From Cristatella mucedo (Eukaryota; Bryozoa; Phylactolaemata; Cristatellidae): 64,000 bases of DNA. Where the stretch lies: NCBI GenBank assembly GCA_009760855.2, contig WPIO01000012.1, forward strand, positions 924,501 to 988,500, written 5' to 3'. Within the stretch, counting starts at the first letter, position 1. Every line of letters begins with the position of its first letter. Of the stretch, positions 30,970 to 41,130 are shown piece after piece. The notes beneath the pieces were generated by a model. It saw only the letters and a program-made list of their open reading frames with translations. It had not been told where the DNA came from and made no database searches. The translations under genes and the position numbers were made by a program.

Positions 30970-31855
30970 CAAAAGTACCTCTACGTCATAAACTGGCCGT
31001 AGCGGAAATAATGAGGCCATAAACGCCACTGGCGCTTAAACTAGGAGTACCATAAATCAGCCTCATTGCCCTTGATCTCAAGATCCAAAATCAAACGGAT
31101 GGCAACAAAAACAAAATAGCAAAGCACGTCTATGCGAAGAGTAAAGCTGGACACATAATTTTACTTGCTCAAAACTAAACGGCATTGTGCGTGCAGAACT
31201 ACAAGCAACACTGAGCTGCCCCATCAATGGGAAGGCGACATTACAAAAGCGAAACTACAGAAATGGCTAAGGCTAAAGATGGCTGCCAAATGGCTCCCAA
31301 ATGGCTGCCAAACATCTATCGCTCTTACTCTTGAGGCGGCTGCCCTGAGTTGCTAGCTCGCTGAATCCAAAGCGTCTAAGGCAACCGATCTGTTTCAGAC
31401 GTTCATAAAACAAGCTAGTCGTGCGAACTGGTAAAAATGGCATGAAGTGAATTTGCTACTCAGCTGAAAGCCAACGAGGACCCTTGAGCTCCTTTTTTTC
31501 GAAATGTGCGGCGTTGAGTTAAAGAGAGTCTGGATTGCTATAATGACTATTTTATCCGACACTCAAGAGGCGAATCGCGGCCACTCAACCTCGAAGTTAT
31601 AAACGCATGAACTCAACTTTTCTGTCATCGAGCGGTCCGCTAAAAATTTCTTCCAGTGGCATTATTGGGGAGTTATTTTTATGGGAAGCAGGAAGCTTCA
31701 GTGGAAGCTGTGTTCGTAACCAAGGTCCGAGTGTTCGTAACCAAGGTCCGAGTGAAAACCTCCCTAGTGTAAAGGCGTATGAATAACAACCAAGTTAAAA
31801 CTGCCCATCGACTCTGGCAATGGCTGGAATCAACACCGGAAAGCGTTTTTAAGAA
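30970..31855. other. No gene recognised; short 21-bp tandem duplication
   Basis: At about 31711-31753 the unit gtgttcgtaaccaaggtccg is present twice in tandem. Otherwise featureless. Confidence 0.5.
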
Positions 31856-31864
31856 AGCCGTTCC

Positions 31865-32265
31865 TTGGAAATGTGCGGGTATACAATTGAACCAATAGCC
31901 GTCCTCTCCTGTATGCTACCTTTGACGTCATGCGCAAGGCTCTATACCTGCTGCTTACCCTGGCTGATACGCTCACTGATTGGCTTATGCCTACCGGTTG
32001 CGTTAAAATCTGCCTCGAATACTCGCGCTACGACTACATCTCTCCTGCTGCCGACCCCGAAACTTCCTTTCCGGATACCCAACGAGCCGCTACTATGCTG
32101 CTTACTTCCTTGAACTGTTCTCGTGACTCAGCCTCTCACTTCCTTCCTTTGATTGAGATAATGTCTGTTGGCCACTGTTTTGGTTCCAACGATCGCAAGA
32201 CATGGCGTGGGTATAGAAGTGTAGTTAGAAGCAGTGCTTGTTGCGGTGCTCACTATTAATGCACG
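31865..32265 (+). mobile_element. L2-like family B, 3' part
   Basis: gactacatctctcctgctgc, the tgctactt/tcctgactctgc-type blocks and tgagataatgtctgttggcc are colinear with 56830-56985 (family B 3' region). The open frames at 31865-32259 are remnants, not genes. Confidence 0.65.
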
Positions 32266-32534
32266 GATGTAATTTTACCCCATGTATATTCAAAAGCTCA
32301 AGCGGTTTCCAGAGGTGCAGCGAATAAGGTGAAGTCGATTGGGACTGTTGAAGGGACAACGATCGTTCTTTCTTCGAATATCGAATGCGCTGAAGTAGCC
32401 TCTACGCTTTGTTCTCCGTCACTCAACTCTTCTATTGCTGCCGGCAAGTTACAACTTCTTGTCGCTTTTGCTAGATGCTCACCCTCCCTTTTCTCTTAAT
32501 ATCCCAGCAACATGCTGGTTCTTCTAGGTGCTAT

Positions 32535-32722
32535 GGGTGAGTCGTAATGGCTCACTAGATAAGGCGGTTGCTTTTCACGACCTCAGTCCCGAGGTCGTGG
32601 GTTCGAATCCTGTGGTGGGCGATCCTTTATCGCCACTGCAAACGGTGGTGACAGCCGTAAAGGCTCTTCTGTCGCTATACAAAAAGAGGCTTTTAAATCA
32701 GCTAGTATTTATTTATTTATGA
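32535..32722 (+). mobile_element. SINE-2 copy b, well preserved
   Basis: This is the best copy of the second SINE family. It has a tRNA-like head with A-box-like tggctcactagataaggcgg and perfect B-box ggttcgaatcc (about 32601), body gatcctttatcgccactgca, then ggctcttctgtcgctataca and a (TATT)n end at 32706-32720. The head differs from SINE-1 and the tail is not the L2 family A hairpin. Confidence 0.87.
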
Positions 32723-32729
32723 GTTAACC

Positions 32730-33435
32730 CAGTTGATCCGCAAACGCTAGAGCACCGTTTACATTTCTGATCGTTGCTCACGGTCTCAGCGGAAACATAA
32801 ATTCATTGGCGGTATGCCATGGTGCAGACGAATTGCGAAGAACGCTGTCGACGGTAGCACTATATGATTAAAATGACGTTCCTTAGATATGAACTGAAAT
32901 TGTGCCGCCATTTCGGCTGTAGCTCGCACCTAGTAAGCGCTACAATGTGGCATGTGCACTGCTTGGTTCTAATATTTTGAAAATGCAAATTAACCAAAGG
33001 CCGTCTGCCTGCCGTAAGACTATGACTACCGGCTATTTTGATACTACTATGACGTGAATCTGAACTTCCTGAGGCATTTCATTGGATTTCAGTGCATGCT
33101 TATGGCCGGGTCACCCTGCTCTTCCAGGTAGTTCACTGCCTAATAAGGCTGCCTGCTGCTGCTGCTGCTGCGGATGCCATGTCAGTGTCCAACAGGTGTC
33201 CTGATTTTTGCTTGCCATCATTCAAGCAATCGTTCTCCTAGCTGGTGCCACGGCGGTGCACTCCCCGAGAGAGTATGTGACACACTGGCAGCCATTTTGG
33301 TAGCCTGTCTGCGTGGCTAGACTCGGCCCCGTTATTACTTAAGCATCGTACACGTCACTGTTATGGCTATTACTATCAAAATTATTACAGTCTTCATTTA
33401 TATTATTGCCTGGCTGTTTGTTCCTTACAGTGGGT
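32730..33435. other. No gene recognised; short (CTG)n
   Basis: (CTG)6 at about 33152-33170. No coding or family repeat otherwise. Confidence 0.45.
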
Positions 33436-33439
33436 TTGA

Positions 33440-33712
33440 GTCCTGAAGCTGGCTATTCCATATTCACAACGTCCCCCCCCCCCGACATAACGACATTTAA
33501 AAAGAAGTTTAAAACGCCACCCGTTTATTACAGCATTTGGTGGGTCTTTGTGATTCGTTCTTTCGTACGCATGTACCTGCTTACACTATGCCTGCTTCTT
33601 CCAGATGTTATCACGAATCATTTGGTAATGCTTTCTATACCACATCAGTAAAGTGCCTACTAAGAAATTCAGTTCTCTGATGGCGCTATACAAATATATT
33701 ATTATTATTATG
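33440..33712 (+). mobile_element. L2-like family A, plus-strand 3' end
   Basis: gacataacgacatttaaaaa and the gtgggtctttgtgattcgtt 3' UTR, then the tail agtgcctactaagaaattca..ctctgatggcgctata and (ATT)n at 33698-33711. A C11 run lies at 33475-33485, the same place in the element as the C run at 30511 is near. Confidence 0.85.
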
Positions 33713-34704
33713 AATCTTTATCTTCCGAACTCAGCCTTTCCTAGCTCCCCTCTCTCTCTTTCTGAGCGATCGGAGAGGCAAACAGTTTTTACCATTTAAC
33801 GTTTCAAAAGTCGTCGACCTGGCTGCCGATACTCAGACGGGGACTAAGCACCGACCGGAAACGGAGATCAAAACAAATAACGCAGACTGATTACGACTAA
33901 AATAATTTAATTGTGGTAATAAAGTATCGCGCATCGGTAGTTGTCAGCAGCATCAAGGGCGTGGAAGAGAGAAACGCGAGTACATGTAACAGCCAGCATG
34001 GGCTGAGGACAGCTGCTGAGGGCTTCGCGAGCAGCACTCTGTTCCATCCCAAGCGGAATGAGACAAACCGGTATTGAAAAGTGTCAATGCACGCATCTAT
34101 GCATACCACCCATCATTCATTCGCTTCGGGCCGTTCTTGATCTGACCGGCCCCGCGGCTAATTCGGCGCTGCTAACCGCGATGGAAGGCTGGTCAAAGCG
34201 ATGCTCGCCAGAACGATGCTGGCCAGCCAGCCAGCCAGCCAACCGCACGCTCGTCCATCGCTGCGCTGTCCGGCTAGTCCTCGCATGTTTTGTACACGGA
34301 CGAAGGAGTCTGTCGCTCGCAGCGCCCGCTGCAGCAATCTTTTCCACTGTGACACTGCAAGCAGACGGGACAGTGCACTCGGTAGGAGGCAAGCCGAAGG
34401 GCGAGGCGGCCGCACGAGCGAGCGCTTTGGCGATAGACGATTTGGTGCGCTGGCGGGTCGTAGCAGTAGGGCGCTGCCATCTTCTAGTCGCTTCGACCTT
34501 GACAAGATGGCGCGACGTTAAGATTCCTATCGCTTCGCGATCGTTCGTTTTGGAAAAGTTGCTTCTAAAGTACTAAGCTTACAGGAATGTGTGCGATTTT
34601 TTAGGCAGTCCAATGGAATGCAATGCCGACAGCTTTCATTTACCTACTGTGCGGAAACTGCCACACACTGCATGCCAATTCAGTTAACGAAAAGGTCGAC
34701 CGAT

Positions 34705-34850
34705 TTAGCAGCCGCATTTATATAGCGCTGAACGAGGCTCCTATCACCCCCCATGGGCCGGAAGCAATGGCAGGTTGCCTGCCGCCAAACTCAAACCCAC
34801 GACCTGGGTCGCGAAGTGCAAGCGACCGCATTGAAGCGAACGCTGGACGC
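34705..34850 (-). mobile_element. SINE-2-like copy c, diverged
   Basis: tatatagcgctgaacgaggc (tail side), aactcaaacccacgacctgg (B-box side, minus strand) and gtcgcgaagtgcaagcgacc follow the SINE-2 order. The copy is old, and assignment to SINE-2 rather than another tRNA-derived family is uncertain. Confidence 0.55.
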
Positions 34851-35532
34851 ATCTATCTTTTACGTCACTCTAGAATGACCAAAATTGGGTACACTTGCGC
34901 TCAACAGTGGCAGAAACACTCCTCTCTATTGCCTCACGCAGCAGCGAGAATCTTCCCCACTCTACAATGAATGACTGAGGCGACTCGGCGCCGACGCGTG
35001 CGCGGCCGGTTTAGGGCGAAGGTGCCCTACCATTGGTGATGCGACAGTTAGCGATTGCCGTGAGTCAGCTCACTCCGGACGCAATAGCATCGCCGCGAGA
35101 GCACCTGCGGAATCCTTCGCGTACGCGAGCGATAAGTGAAGTTCCGGGTTGGCTGAGCGGTCGGCGGGCGCAAGGAAAGAGGGGCGCAGGCGTTGCGGCG
35201 CTGGCGGAAGCGAGCTGGCGGCCGCCCCGGCATGCGCTCCTCGCTGCCGCCGCCGCCGCCACTGCGGCACGCGCAGCAGCGGTGCTTACCCGCAGTCCCG
35301 TGCAGCGGCAGGCGTAGCTCAGCCACTGGGCGACGCACACTCCGCCGTTGCAAGCGTCCTGACACCGGCAGTCGCTTTGCTTGACGCACGACTGCAACGG
35401 ACCAGGCAGCGGCTACGGTAAGGTGCGTAGACGGCCGTAGACGCGCGGCGCACGAGAGCGCCGCCGCCGGTGCGACGGAAGGAGGGACGGACGTCGGGCG
35501 GCCGCCGCCGGCGGCGCAGCCCAGCTCCCTAC

Positions 35533-35694
35533 CTCGCCAGTGCGGCCGGCGCCGGCGTTCCGCTTCAGCCTCGACTCAGCATTGACGGTGCCGACGGCAG
35601 ACTGCGCCTCGAGTGCGACTCCGCCGACGCGGATGAAGCACGCGACGCATCCGACGATAAGGAGCGTGGCAGCGAGGTTGAAGTAGGCGGCCAT
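35533..35694 (-). CDS. Candidate first exon of a secreted prohormone-like protein
   Basis: The minus-strand ATG at 35694-35692 (tacgATGGC) opens MAAYFNLAATLLIVGCVACF, a good signal peptide with a hydrophobic core (residues 7-20). It continues through GVALEAQSAVGTVNAESRL to a dibasic Lys-Arg (residues 44-45), then NAGAGRTGE. A donor-like GAG|GTAGGG follows in phase 0 at 35532. A TATA box lies 66-72 bp upstream of the start, inside a CpG island. The signal peptide plus Lys-Arg pattern fits a neuropeptide or other processed precursor, but no mature peptide is visible and the family is not recognised. Later exons are unknown. An in-frame upstream Met (35748) would spoil the signal peptide and would lie between TATA box and start. 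Confidence 0.4.
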
Positions 35695-35759
35695 CGTACA
35701 AAGAGTTGAGAGAGGTAGACGGCGTCCGCTGCTAATAGGTCTTACCACAGGCGAGCGGT

Positions 35760-35766
35760 CTTATAT
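35760..35766 (-). promoter_or_regulatory. Possible TATA box (GATATAAGA)
   Basis: The minus strand reads ggatataagaccgctcg. A start site about 30 bp downstream would give a 5' UTR of roughly 40 nt before the ATG of the signal-peptide exon. Confidence 0.4.
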
Positions 35767-36723
35767 CCGACTCAGAGTGGGTGAACACGTGCTCTCAATC
35801 GACAAGGGGGCCGGCCGAATCTGACCGACCTTCTCCCGTAATTGCCGCACACGCCTATGTGCGTCGCCGCCCCGCGCGCGCAAGCGTCTACCTAACCCCC
35901 ACCGCCCCCCAAATGAGTCACGCTGGCGCCGGTAAACATCCGACAGCCGCCCGGGCTGCGATTCGCTCTGACGGGCGCCCCCACCCTGGACGCGCGGAGG
36001 GGGAGGGTGGGCTCCGCGGGCGTCGCGCGCCTCCCTCCGGAAAAAATGTTGGTAGCTGTGCTGTAAAAAAAAATAGCGGCGCGCTTGGTAGCGGCGACTA
36101 GTTTAGGAAGCGGCGCGAAGTTTCGCGAGCGATAAGATCGGCGGGAGGACTCGCACAGGCGACTGACGTCAAACGAGGCGCTTCTCCAAGACCGACGATC
36201 GGCCCGACCGCATTCGTCTGAAGGAGCCGAACCCGGTCGCGCACGGCGGCTAATTAGCCCCGTCGGGAATTACGAAACCGCTAGCTAGCCGCCGTAGCGT
36301 CGTCGCGGGCTCTCCTGGCGCTCCTCGCACGCTGCCCGCTGCGACGGAGCCGATGAGGCGGCCGCGGCATTGGCGACGCCGGCGGCGGCGGCGGCGGCGG
36401 CAGAGCGTTAGCCTGGCGCGACGCTCGATCGCGATGCACGACGCTCCGGGCCCGGTCGGGCCGCGCTCGCATTCACACCTCGGTGCTCGAGGACTTTCGG
36501 CGAACGTTCGGCATTTGCGACTGGCTGACGCGGCAGCTGAAAGGCGTGCACCCGAACGCACCGACAGGCGACGAGTCCCGATCGAGCGAGTCTTTGGAGG
36601 CCGCCGCCGCAGCGTCCGCCGATGCACGCGTTGCACGCGCGACTGCTACCCCTCTCGACAACGAGGCTTAAAGGCTGCCAGTTTCCGGCTTCTGCTTCGA
36701 AGCCGGAAACGAGTGAGAGATAA

Positions 36724-37107
36724 TCGTAATAATAATTCACTTGATAAAGCGCCCTCAGAGAACTTAATCTCTCTCTCTCTAGGCGCTTTACATTTGCTGT
36801 AAAGTGAAATGCAATGGAATGGTAAGTAAAATCATGCTTGAAAAACAAACGAACTGAATAATATGGTTAGGGGTGACATGCACAGGGTCAGCATGCAAAT
36901 GTGGTTAGTGGAATAAATAATTCATAGCGCCCCAAGAGAACTTAATCTTTATTCAGGCGCTGCACATATGCCTCGGGGCTCGAGCCCACGACCTCAGTCG
37001 GACATCGGTCGGGGCGAGCACCTTAACCGCTAGACCAAACCGGCTATATAATCGTATATACCAGCTATATAATCGTAGCTGTAATAATAACAGCAGTCCG
37101 TCTGTTT
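36724..37107 (-). mobile_element. Composite unit: SINE-1 fused to L2-like 3' tail (donor-like copy)
   Basis: On the minus strand this reads: tail of the adjacent tandem repeat (aaacagacggactgctgtta), then a SINE-1 (37044-36912) with A and B boxes and its own tail, then directly an L2-like family A 3' UTR and tail (36911-36727) ending in (ATT)n. The whole 384-bp block, including the ctatataatcgtatatacca spacer, is repeated almost identically at 38920-39300. Confidence 0.9.
36912..37044 (-). mobile_element. SINE-1 copy f, inside the composite unit
   Basis: Plus-strand spelling: agcgccccaagagaacttaa, ctttattcaggcgctgcaca, then ggggctcgagcccacgacct (B box) and gcgagcaccttaaccgctag (A-box side). 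Well preserved. Confidence 0.9.
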
Positions 37108-37420
37108 AGCACCCTTAAGAGAACTTAACCTCTGTCTAGGCGCTAACCAAAGAATCAGTACCTACGGGTTAGAACGAGCGAGAGATAGTAATAATAATAA
37201 CAGTTCGTTTGTGTAGAACCCGAACAGAACTTAATCTCTGTTTAAGCGCTTGCCAACTTGCTCGAAGGGCATAAGTACCGCCGGGTTAAAACGAGCGAGT
37301 GATAATTATAATAATAGTGCGTTTGTATTGCACCCGAATAGAGAAATCTCTGTCTAGGCGCCTGACAACTCGCTGGATAATCAGTACCCAAGGGTTGGTG
37401 ACGTGGATGAAAAAGCGAGC
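37083..37420 (-). repeat. Three tandem units of a third tail-bearing repeat
   Basis: Three head-to-tail units of about 105-117 bp begin near 37083, 37188 and 37304. Each has an AAT tract, a (t)cgt(c/t)tgttt(g) segment, a hairpin core like that of the L2 tail (acccttaagagaacttaacc, ctgtctaggcgct) and a cagtacc-a-gggtt..aacgagcgag segment. They differ by many substitutions, so the array is old. No tRNA head is visible. Confidence 0.75.
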
Positions 37421-38480
37421 ACTGCGGTTAGGTCAGCCCAGCATGCTAAAGCGGGCACGGCGAGCACTCGAGGTTCCTGGTTGAAAGAGGCCTGGCTAGT
37501 GGTATGTGCCGAATCGAGGGACGGAGTAGGCGAGCGTCGGATACCCTCGGGAGCTCCGTCGCTGGCTTTGAAGCCGCAAATGCAAAGAACCGCAGCTCGA
37601 TGCCTACCGGAGCTCGCCCGCCTCGCGGAAGCCACAATTCAGACGACGACGGTACGGCCGGAACTGGCGAGAGGGGGCGCGGAGAGGAGTTTCGCTCGAC
37701 GCCGCAGCTCGCTGGCGGCGCACCTCCGGCACAGCTTACCTCCGCTGGCAGGCGAGCTGTTCTTCGCCTCTACCGGCTTCGCTCGCGCGCGAGGAGGGCC
37801 GGCGACCGCGGGCGGTTTAGAAGGTGCGCGCGAAGATCGGCGGAATGTTCGCGAGCCGCGCCGGTTAGCGACGAATCAGACGTCGGCGCGCGCGCGAACT
37901 CGGGCGTCTCTCGGCACTCCTCCGGCGAAACTTCCCGGCGCGCGGCACGCCGCGGCATCGGAAAGAGTAGCGGCGGCGAGCGCCGCAGCAGCACCGCTAA
38001 CCAAATGCGGGGCGCAGCCGCGCCGCGCAAACCAGCCGTCAAAATTCGGCCGCGGCGGTCGGCTCGCTCGGTCGGAAGCGAGGCGTGCGCAGCTGCTCAC
38101 TGCCCGGGCGCGGCTGCTCACCGCCCGGGCGCGCGGCCGGCGCCGACCGAGGCTCGGCAGCGTGCCCGCCAGGAGCCGCGGCGACGACGGCAGCCGCCGC
38201 GCTCTCGGTAGCGCTCTGAAAAGTTGAGGCGTCCGGCGCGCCGCGCGTACTATCGGAAGGCAAGCTCCGAGGCTACGCTGCCGCTACGCCGCATCGCTTC
38301 CGCAAGGGGCGAGCGGCGGCGGCGGCTACGCTCTCTCTGCTTGTAGCCGGCGCGCGGCGCACGCGACAGACGCGCGCGCGCGCGCGCTAAGGCTCGCTTG
38401 AATCGCGAGCCGAACGACGATGTCGGCCGCTAGCGCCCGTCACTTCGCCGAGCAGGCGGAAAGTAGTTCGCGCGCCGAGT
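37421..38480. other. CpG-rich island 3
   Basis: GC-rich; two long overlapping plus-strand frames (274 and 235 residues) and several minus frames run through the same bases. There are Ala/Arg-rich compositions in every frame and no domain, so I treat them as non-coding. A (CG)n run lies at 38370-38388. Confidence 0.55.
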
Positions 38481-38639
38481 GCCGAGCGGCTTCTTCAGAC
38501 CGTTCTGCTTCGCATTCACATATATAGACGGGCAAGCAAAGGGACGAACGTGCTTAAATTGCCATCGCGCGAGCGTCTTTAGCGTGCGGTCATGTCTTGC
38601 CATGCTTTGAAGTAACTAGTTCCAAAGAGCTCAGTGTGG

Positions 38640-38822
38640 TCTTTCAATAATAAATGAATAAACATGAGCTCGCATTTGACAGCGTCGTTTGCTTAAGCAC
38701 CAGAAGAGCCTCAAAAGGCTACCCTCCGCTTGCAACTGTCAATGAAGGATCGCCAGCTGCAGGATTCGCACCCCCGACTTCGGTCATGTACAGCGAGCAC
38801 CTTAACCCTTGGGCTATCGTGG
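38640..38822 (-). mobile_element. SINE-2 copy d
   Basis: aataaatgaataaac end, tcagaagagcctc-type tail at 38700, gtcaatgaaggatcgccagc body, gcaggattcgcacccccgac (B box, minus) and gcgagcaccttaacccttgg head. The left end of the following 75-bp direct repeat starts 22 bp beyond it. Confidence 0.75.
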
Positions 38823-38844
38823 ACCTACTAAGCCATACTGCATC

Positions 38845-38919
38845 GCGAATTGACGCTTCGGCGTCCCGAAAATTTGCGAAATATCCCAAGAGACATTTCC
38901 CGAATGACTCGCCATAAAT
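38845..38919 (+). repeat. 75-bp direct repeat, left copy (target-site duplication candidate)
   Basis: It starts gcgaattgacgcttcggcgt and ends cccgaatgactcgccataaat. The right copy at 39301-39374 differs at about three positions. The two copies exactly bracket the inserted composite unit. Confidence 0.92.
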
Positions 38920-39300
38920 CGTAATAATAATTCACTTGATAAAGCGCCCTCAGAGAACTTAATCTCTCTCTCTGGGCGCTTTACATTTGCTGTAAAGTGA
39001 AATGCAATGGAATGGTAAGTAAAATCATGCTTGAAAAACAAAGAACTGAATAATATGGTTAGGGGTGACATGCACAGGGTCAGCATGCAAATGTGGTTAG
39101 TGGAATAAATAATTCATAGCGCCCCAAGAGAACTTAATCTTTATTCAGGCGCTGCACATATGCCTTGGGGCTCGAGCCCACGACCTCAGTCGGACATCGG
39201 TCGGGGCGAGCACCTTAACCGCTAGACCAAACCAGCAATATAATCGTATATACCAGCTATATAATCGTAGCTGTAATAATAACAGCAGTCCGTCTGTTTG
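38920..39300 (-). mobile_element. Composite SINE-1/L2-tail unit, second (inserted) copy
   Basis: Near-identical to 36724-37107, with small indels (one CT pair, one aac and single substitutions). It contains the L2-like tail (38923-39104), SINE-1 copy g (39105-39234), the ata-rich spacer and the first 27 bp of the tandem repeat unit (taataataacagcagtccgt). It is bracketed by the 75-bp direct repeat. In the minus orientation its 3' end is the L2 tail with (ATT)n, as expected for target-primed insertion. Confidence 0.92.
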
Positions 39301-39374
39301 GCGAATTGACGCTTCGGCGTTCCGAAAATGTGCGAAATATCCCAAGAGACATTTCCCGAATGACTCGCATAAAT
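39301..39374 (+). repeat. 75-bp direct repeat, right copy
   Basis: gcgaattgacgcttcggcgt onward; see the left copy. It ends cccgaatgactcgcataaat. Confidence 0.92.
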
Positions 39375-39379
39375 TCTCG

Positions 39380-40940
39380 GCGGCGCATAAGCTTCCGGCG
39401 CTCCTCGGGTCGCTTGCCTCGTCTCATTAGCAACTCTTAGCGGGCCGCCGGCAATCAGGCGAAATGCGTACCATTATAAAGTCAGGTCAGGTCCTCGAGT
39501 GCTGCCCGGTAGCCGATGCTATCTCATCATCAGGCTGACATGGTAATCGAGTCAATGGAATCAGTAGCTGCGCGCGTTGGATGCCGCGCGGTCGATCGCC
39601 AGTGCATCGCTGGAGCGGAGGGCGTTGGCGTGCATACGAATTGAGAGCCGTTCCAGCCGGTGAATGCGCCTACGTACCGCCCGCCGGATGTCGTTCGGCG
39701 CGCGCGAGCGGCGCGCTTAATGAGCGAGCTGTCGATCTGCCGCACGGATTCGACCTCTTTGTTGTTGGTGGCTGAATTGCACGCGCATCATTGCCGCTTG
39801 GGAAATCTGCTACGCGAGCCGTCGGCGCAATTTTAGCGCCGTCGCGGCATCAAGGCCAAAATCCAGCCCTTTCAGCCGGTTTCGGGTCCTGGTTACACTC
39901 TGACGCGGTAGCGGCGACTGCCCACAGAAAGCCCTGCATCGCGTACGCTACACATTACGGCAAGTGAACTAGTCGGCACAAATGCACCGCCGCCGCCGAC
40001 TACGGAGCTGACGACGCGGAGCACGTTCGCGGCGCTGCGACGCGACTGCCGAGAGCCGCAGGCAGCGAGCAGGCTTCCGATTTTAATTATCCAACCGACG
40101 ACGACCCGCACGCGGCGACGCGTGCGGGGCAGCATTCGGTAAAATCGGCTGGCGCCTCCATTAATTAGCGCCACCGGATGCAGCAATTCGTTCGAGCCAG
40201 CCGCTTTAGGCCCGATAGCGTCGCCATTTGGTCGCGAACGCGCTTTCACCGGAGTCCTTTGGCCGACTCTTTCTCACTTCCGCGCGTCTTTCAGCAGCAG
40301 CAGGATGGCAGTCGACCGACGGACGTTCTAATCGGAGAGTGCCGCTTTGAATGATCGTTCGGTCAGCTCCAAACTATCGCAGCGCAGCGACACTGCCGCG
40401 CGCAGCCGCTGGCGCCTCGGCGTCTGCGTCTGCCGTCCGTCGTTCTTCTTATGCGGAGGAGCTTTTCTCGCCACCGCTCTTTCCTGTGCGCCTACGAGGA
40501 GCTCCGGTGAGCGCCGGGCCGCGAAATGATGACATCGACCCGACTCCGACAGGCGTCCGTCCGCACCTGTCTACCGGCGCTCGTCCGACCTCGCGCCGCC
40601 GTGAAGCGCACGAAGCGTAGCGAGCCGCGGTCGGTCGGTCGGTCGCTAATGTCTGCGCGGTGGCCGGCCGTCAATTTACCTGCCATGACGATTCTAGCCA
40701 GGCTGGGTCCGGACGGCTCCAGTGCCGCATGCACCCAGCGACGGAGCCAGGATTTCCATTTAGTGGGCCTGCAAAATGTTTTGGTAGTGGGCTAAGCCGC
40801 ATAGTTTGCATGTAGACGGGGCTAGACCTGCAACTAATGAAAAATCATAGCGAAAAATCAAGCGCTTATTCAACATGAACTCGGCAGTTGCTCATCGAGT
40901 GGAATTAAGACATAAATTGTGTGGTTTTCGACGGTCGCGG
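39380..40940. other. CpG-rich island 4
   Basis: GC-rich with overlapping frames on both strands; nothing recognised. A run of cggtcggtcggtcg occurs near 40630-40646. Confidence 0.5.
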
Positions 40941-40946
40941 AGGCGT

Positions 40947-41130
40947 AATAATAATAATGCATTTGCACATCGCCCTCAGAGAACTTAATCTCTTTCTAGG
41001 CACTTTGCATATGCTGTTATGTAAGCATTATCGAATGGTTAGTGGTAAGTAGCATACTCTATGTCAACAAGCATAACGTAAGTAGAGGGGACTTGCACTG
41101 GGTCAGTATGCAAATATGGTCTGCGGTGTA
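40947..41130 (-). mobile_element. L2-like family A, tail fragment
   Basis: (AAT)n at 40947-40958, atcgccctcagagaacttaa, tctttctaggcactttgcat, tcgaatggttagtggtaagt and gcactgggtcagtatgcaaa: the tail and 3' UTR only. Confidence 0.88.

Larger units (their letters stand above)
34100..36660. other. CpG-rich island 2
   Basis: The largest GC/CpG-rich block, with CGG/GCC-type runs (for example 35245-35275 and 36375-36402). Many overlapping open frames on both strands result from the lack of stops. The segment 34230-34255 has a short cagc repeat. The only coding proposal inside it is the minus-strand exon at 35533-35694. Confidence 0.6.

Noticed and set aside
31865-32259. Pair of plus-strand frames (82 and 109 residues) as host genes
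   Set aside because: Their sequence matches the family B L2-like 3' region seen at 56.8-57.1 kb.
32535-32650. Genuine tRNA gene
   Set aside because: A and B boxes are present, but there is no full cloverleaf, and the sequence continues into a repeated SINE-2 body and tail.
36724-37420. CRISPR-like array
   Set aside because: The repeats are SINE and LINE tails of uneven length with no conserved short repeat and unique spacers, and the DNA is eukaryotic.
37403-38227. 274- and 235-residue plus-strand open frames
   Set aside because: They overlap in different frames within a CpG island, share the bases with minus-strand frames, have Ala/Arg-rich composition in each frame and show no domain. 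Low stop-codon density explains them.
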